This document shows positions 15,305-18,261 of a stretch of 18,261 bases of DNA, piece after piece; positions within the stretch are counted from its first letter, which is position 1; each line of letters opens with the position of its first letter. Location of the stretch: contig JALVCR010000017.1 of the NCBI GenBank assembly GCA_027009865.1, positions 1 through 18,261 of the forward strand, in the 5' to 3' direction. The notes under the pieces are model-generated. The model worked only from the letters and a program-made list of their open reading frames with translations, was not told the origin of the DNA and ran no database searches. The translations under genes were made by a program, and so were the position numbers. Origin of the DNA: Campylobacterales bacterium. GTDB lineage: Bacteria > Campylobacterota > Campylobacteria > Campylobacterales > JAADDG01.

Positions 15305-18261
15305 ATGAATCTTTCCGCTTGTATATATGAATTTTTAAAAGATTCATATTGCGAGCTTATTATCTGCCAAAACGAAAAAGAGGCCGAGCTTATAAGAGAC
15401 GCGGCCTCTTTTTTGGGGTATGAAGCTTTCTCTCTTCCAGATCTTAGAGCCTCTTTTGGGGATGATTTAAGAGTTTATAAAGAGGAGATTCATCTTCTTC
15501 TAAGCATTTTAAATTCCTACTATTTTAGTGATAATAAAAAAAAGATTTTGATATCTCCTATTAGAACTTTAGTAAATCCTCTTCCTAAAAAAGAGCTTTT
15601 TGATAGATTTTCCCTCTCTTTTGGAGATGATATAAATTTAGAGACTCTAAAACAAAAACTCTTTTTTTGTGGGTATAGTTTTGTAGATATCGTAGAGGAG
15701 AAAGGGGAAGTCTCCTTTAGGGGAGATATTATCGATATTTTCCCGATAAATAGCGAAAATCCCTATAGAATATCTCTTTTTGACACTCAGATAGAGAGTA
15801 TCAGGATTTTTGAGAGAGAGACGCAGCGAAGCAGAAAAGAAGAGATTGAAAAGGTTGAAATAATTCCGGCTCTTTTTGCATTAAATGAGCAAAGCTTTAG
15901 AGAGCTTAATAAAAGATGTGAAAATTTCAGAAGCGATACCTTTTTTAAGGATTTGCATTCTCTCTCTTTATGGGTTTTGGACGATTTTGGAGTATTTTAT
16001 ACCGATATTTTAGATAGCAGATTAGCTTACGATTTTAAAGAGGAGTTTTTAGATATCACTTTTAGAGATGAAAAAGTTAAAGAGAAATTTTTATCTCTAA
16101 AAACTCTTCCCTCTCCTTTAAAGTATAAAGATATAAATGTTGCAGACATTTATTCGTTTTTAAAATTTCATGAAAATAAAAATATAACTCTGATAGCAAA
16201 AAACGAGGCCGTTTTAAAAAGATTCTCAATTCCTGAAAATTTAAAGTATAAATTTAAAAAAAGCGATGTTATTTTAAATATTCTCTCAGACAAAGAGCTT
16301 ATCTTATCTTTTAACGAAAGAAAGAGAAAAAGGAGAGTAAAGAAACCAGCTTTTTTAATAGACGAGCTTAAAGTTGGGGATTATGTGGTTCATGAGATTC
16401 ACGGAATAGGAATTTTCAAAGGTCTTGAGCAGGTAAAAGTTTTAGGAGCGGTTAGGGATTTTGTCAAAATCGAATATCAAAATGAAGACGCTCTTTTGGT
16501 GCCTGTGGAAAATTTGGAAGTTATAAGCCGCTATATCGGAGATAGCGGCGTTTTGGTGCAGATTGACAAACTTGGAAAAGGCAGTTTCCTAAAACAGAAA
16601 GCAAAAGCCAAAGAGAAACTCTTTAAAATAGCCAAAGATATAGTGGAGATAGCGGCAAAAAGGGAGTTGTCAAAAGGATTTAAAATAAGAGGAGATTTTG
16701 AAGAGATAGCTCTCTTTCAGGCCTCTTTGGGATTTGAATATACAAAAGATCAAAAAAAAGCCGTAGAGGAGATTTTTGAGGAGCTAAACACCGGCAGAGT
16801 GATGGATAGGCTTCTTAGCGCCGATGTGGGCTTTGGAAAAACGGAAGTTGCTATGAATGCTATTTTGGCAACTAAGCTTAGCGGATATCAGTGCGCTTTT
16901 GTTGTTCCAACCACTCTTTTATCATCTCAGCACTATAAAACTCTAACCGATAGATTATCGCCTTTTAAAGTTAAAATAGCAAAGCTTGACAGATTTACAA
17001 AACCAAAAGAGAAAAGAGAGATTCTAAAGGGCTTGAAAGAGGGGGATATAGACGTAGTTGTCGGAACTCATACGATTTTAGGATGCGAGTTTAAAAATTT
17101 AGCTTTAGTGGTGATAGACGAGGAGCATAAGTTTGGAGTCAAGCAAAAAGAGAAACTAAAGGCGTTAAGAGAGAATGTCCATATTCTCTCAATGAGCGCC
17201 ACTCCGATTCCAAGAAGTCTTAATATGGCTCTATCTTCAATAAAGAGCTTTTCTCAAATTTTTACTCCTCCCCAAGATAGAAAGGATATTAGAACTTTTG
17301 TCAAAGAGTATGACCAAAGGCTTGTAAAAGAGGTGATTTTAAGAGAGAAAAGAAGAGGAGGGCAGATATTTTATATCCATAATAGGATAGCTACGATAGA
17401 TGATAAAAAAAGGGAGTTAGAAGAGTTGATTCCTGATATTAAAATTTTGGTTTTGCACTCCAAAGTATCAACTGCCGAGAGTGAAAAAGAGATGCTCTCT
17501 TTTGAAAAGGGAGAGTATGATATTTTGCTATCTACTTCTATTGTGGAATCAGGAGTGCATCTGCCAAACGTCAATACGATTATTGTAGAGGGAGCCGATA
17601 GATTTGGAATAGCCGATCTTCATCAATTAAGAGGGAGAGTCGGAAGAAGCAAAAGAGAGGGGTATTGCTATTTTTTGATAGAAGATAGAGATTCCCTAAG
17701 CGAAGCTGCGGCAAAAAGGCTGATAGCGTTAGAGAGCAATTCTTATCTTGGAAGCGGCTCGGCTCTTGCTTATTATGATCTTGAAATAAGAGGCGGCGGA
17801 AATATAATAGGGGAGGCTCAAAGCGGCCATATAAAAAATATAGGCTACTCTTTGTATCTTAAAATGCTTGAAGAGAGCGTAAATGAGCTTTTGCATAAGA
17901 AGGTAGCCAATAAAAAAGATATAGAGATAAAATTAAGCGTAAGCGCTTTTATAAATAGCGAGTATATAGCTGAAGATAGGGTAAGATTGGAGCTTTACAG
18001 AAGACTTAGCGGATGTGAAAGCGTAGAAGAGGTTTATGAAATAGAGGATGAGATGAGAGATCGTTTCGGCAAGATGGATATTTTTACAAAGCAGTTTTTG
18101 GATATAATTGTAATTAAAATTTTAGCCGCTAAAAAACAAATATCATCAATATCAAGTTATAACGAATATATAAGCGTAGTGTATGAAGATGAAAGAGAAG
18201 AGGAGCTTAAGGCAAGAAGCAGAGACGATGACGATATTTTGGAGACAGTTTTAAGTTTTTT
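15305..18261 (+). CDS. mfd: Transcription-repair coupling factor (3' truncated by window)
   Basis: Mfd removes RNA polymerase stalled at DNA lesions and recruits UvrA for nucleotide excision repair. The frame is open from 15305 to the window edge, giving 985 complete codons without a stop; related proteins are about 980-1000 residues in Campylobacter and Helicobacter, so little is missing. Order of parts: UvrB-like N-terminal module, an RNA-polymerase-interacting CarD-like domain starting at ELKVGDYVVHEIHGIG (about 354-369), then the helicase motor with TKDQ (480-483), Walker A DVGFGKTEVA (507-516), DEEH (605-608), SATPIPRSL, and the QLRGRVGRS block (774-782). The C-terminal domain begins but is incomplete. 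AAGGA at 15286-15290 is 14 bases from this ATG, which is far. An in-frame TTG at 15293 is too close, so the ATG is preferred. It follows bactofilin by 17 bases. Confidence 0.96.
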   Translation, partial: MNLSACIYEFLKDSYCELIICQNEKEAELIRDAASFLGYEAFSLPDLRASFGDDLRVYKEEIHLLLSILNSYYFSDNKKKILISPIRTLVNPLPKKELFDRFSLSFGDDINLETLKQKLFFCGYSFVDIVEEKGEVSFRGDIIDIFPINSENPYRISLFDTQIESIRIFERETQRSRKEEIEKVEIIPALFALNEQSFRELNKRCENFRSDTFFKDLHSLSLWVLDDFGVFYTDILDSRLAYDFKEEFLDITFRDEKVKEKFLSLKTLPSPLKYKDINVADIYSFLKFHENKNITLIAKNEAVLKRFSIPENLKYKFKKSDVILNILSDKELILSFNERKRKRRVKKPAFLIDELKVGDYVVHEIHGIGIFKGLEQVKVLGAVRDFVKIEYQNEDALLVPVENLEVISRYIGDSGVLVQIDKLGKGSFLKQKAKAKEKLFKIAKDIVEIAAKRELSKGFKIRGDFEEIALFQASLGFEYTKDQKKAVEEIFEELNTGRVMDRLLSADVGFGKTEVAMNAILATKLSGYQCAFVVPTTLLSSQHYKTLTDRLSPFKVKIAKLDRFTKPKEKREILKGLKEGDIDVVVGTHTILGCEFKNLALVVIDEEHKFGVKQKEKLKALRENVHILSMSATPIPRSLNMALSSIKSFSQIFTPPQDRKDIRTFVKEYDQRLVKEVILREKRRGGQIFYIHNRIATIDDKKRELEELIPDIKILVLHSKVSTAESEKEMLSFEKGEYDILLSTSIVESGVHLPNVNTIIVEGADRFGIADLHQLRGRVGRSKREGYCYFLIEDRDSLSEAAAKRLIALESNSYLGSGSALAYYDLEIRGGGNIIGEAQSGHIKNIGYSLYLKMLEESVNELLHKKVANKKDIEIKLSVSAFINSEYIAEDRVRLELYRRLSGCESVEEVYEIEDEMRDRFGKMDIFTKQFLDIIVIKILAAKKQISSISSYNEYISVVYEDEREEELKARSRDDDDILETVLSF

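Noticed and set aside
1..18261. CRISPR arrays, insertion sequences, tRNA or rRNA genes, riboswitches
   Set aside because: No regularly spaced repeats, transposase motifs, inverted terminal repeats, cloverleaf-like sequences or structured leaders were found by eye; coding sequence fills nearly the whole window.

Overview
This window looks like a chromosomal segment of a Campylobacterota (Epsilonproteobacteria) genome, low in GC and densely packed. The evidence is the AT-rich codon use, the very short or overlapping gene junctions, and a gene order I recognise from this phylum: yajC-secD-secF-(DUF6394)-leuS-lptE-(GGDEF)-folC-(M23 peptidase)-bactofilin-mfd. A deep-branching, possibly thermophilic lineage (Nautiliales, Nitratiruptor or Hydrogenimonas type) is my guess; the genus cannot be fixed from the sequence alone. 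The segment is mostly core genome. I see no insertion sequence, phage gene, CRISPR array, tRNA or rRNA, and no gene-free stretch over 300 bases.

Layout. (1) Bases 1-1466, plus strand: the 3' end of trpE and a complete aroE, sharing one base (TAATG). Both act around chorismate. (2) Bases 1456-5201, minus strand: an unrecognised 461-residue protein, cysteine synthase (cysK) and apolipoprotein N-acyltransferase (lnt). The unrecognised protein converges on aroE with an 11-base tail overlap. It appears to join a RecA/KaiC-like P-loop ATPase, a receiver domain without its phospho-acceptor, and a collapsed GGDEF domain that keeps an RxxD motif. (3) Bases 5171 to the right edge, plus strand: eleven genes in a row with junctions from -130 to +17 bases, probably one transcription unit. 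They encode YajC/SecD/SecF (Sec translocon accessory complex), a small DUF6394-type membrane protein, LeuS, an LptE-like lipoprotein, a soluble diguanylate cyclase, FolC, a membrane-anchored M23 endopeptidase, a bactofilin, and Mfd, which is cut by the window end.

Cell-envelope construction runs through the window: protein export (Sec), lipoprotein acylation (Lnt), LPS assembly (LptE) and peptidoglycan shaping (M23 plus bactofilin). Housekeeping genes (leuS, folC, mfd) are interleaved.

Two points deserve a second look. The peptidase and bactofilin genes overlap by 130 bases in different frames, with a strong ribosome binding site inside the peptidase gene. The minus-strand ATPase may be a c-di-GMP-responsive protein, in the same window as an apparently active diguanylate cyclase. 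Lnt and YajC also appear to start inside each other's 5' ends.
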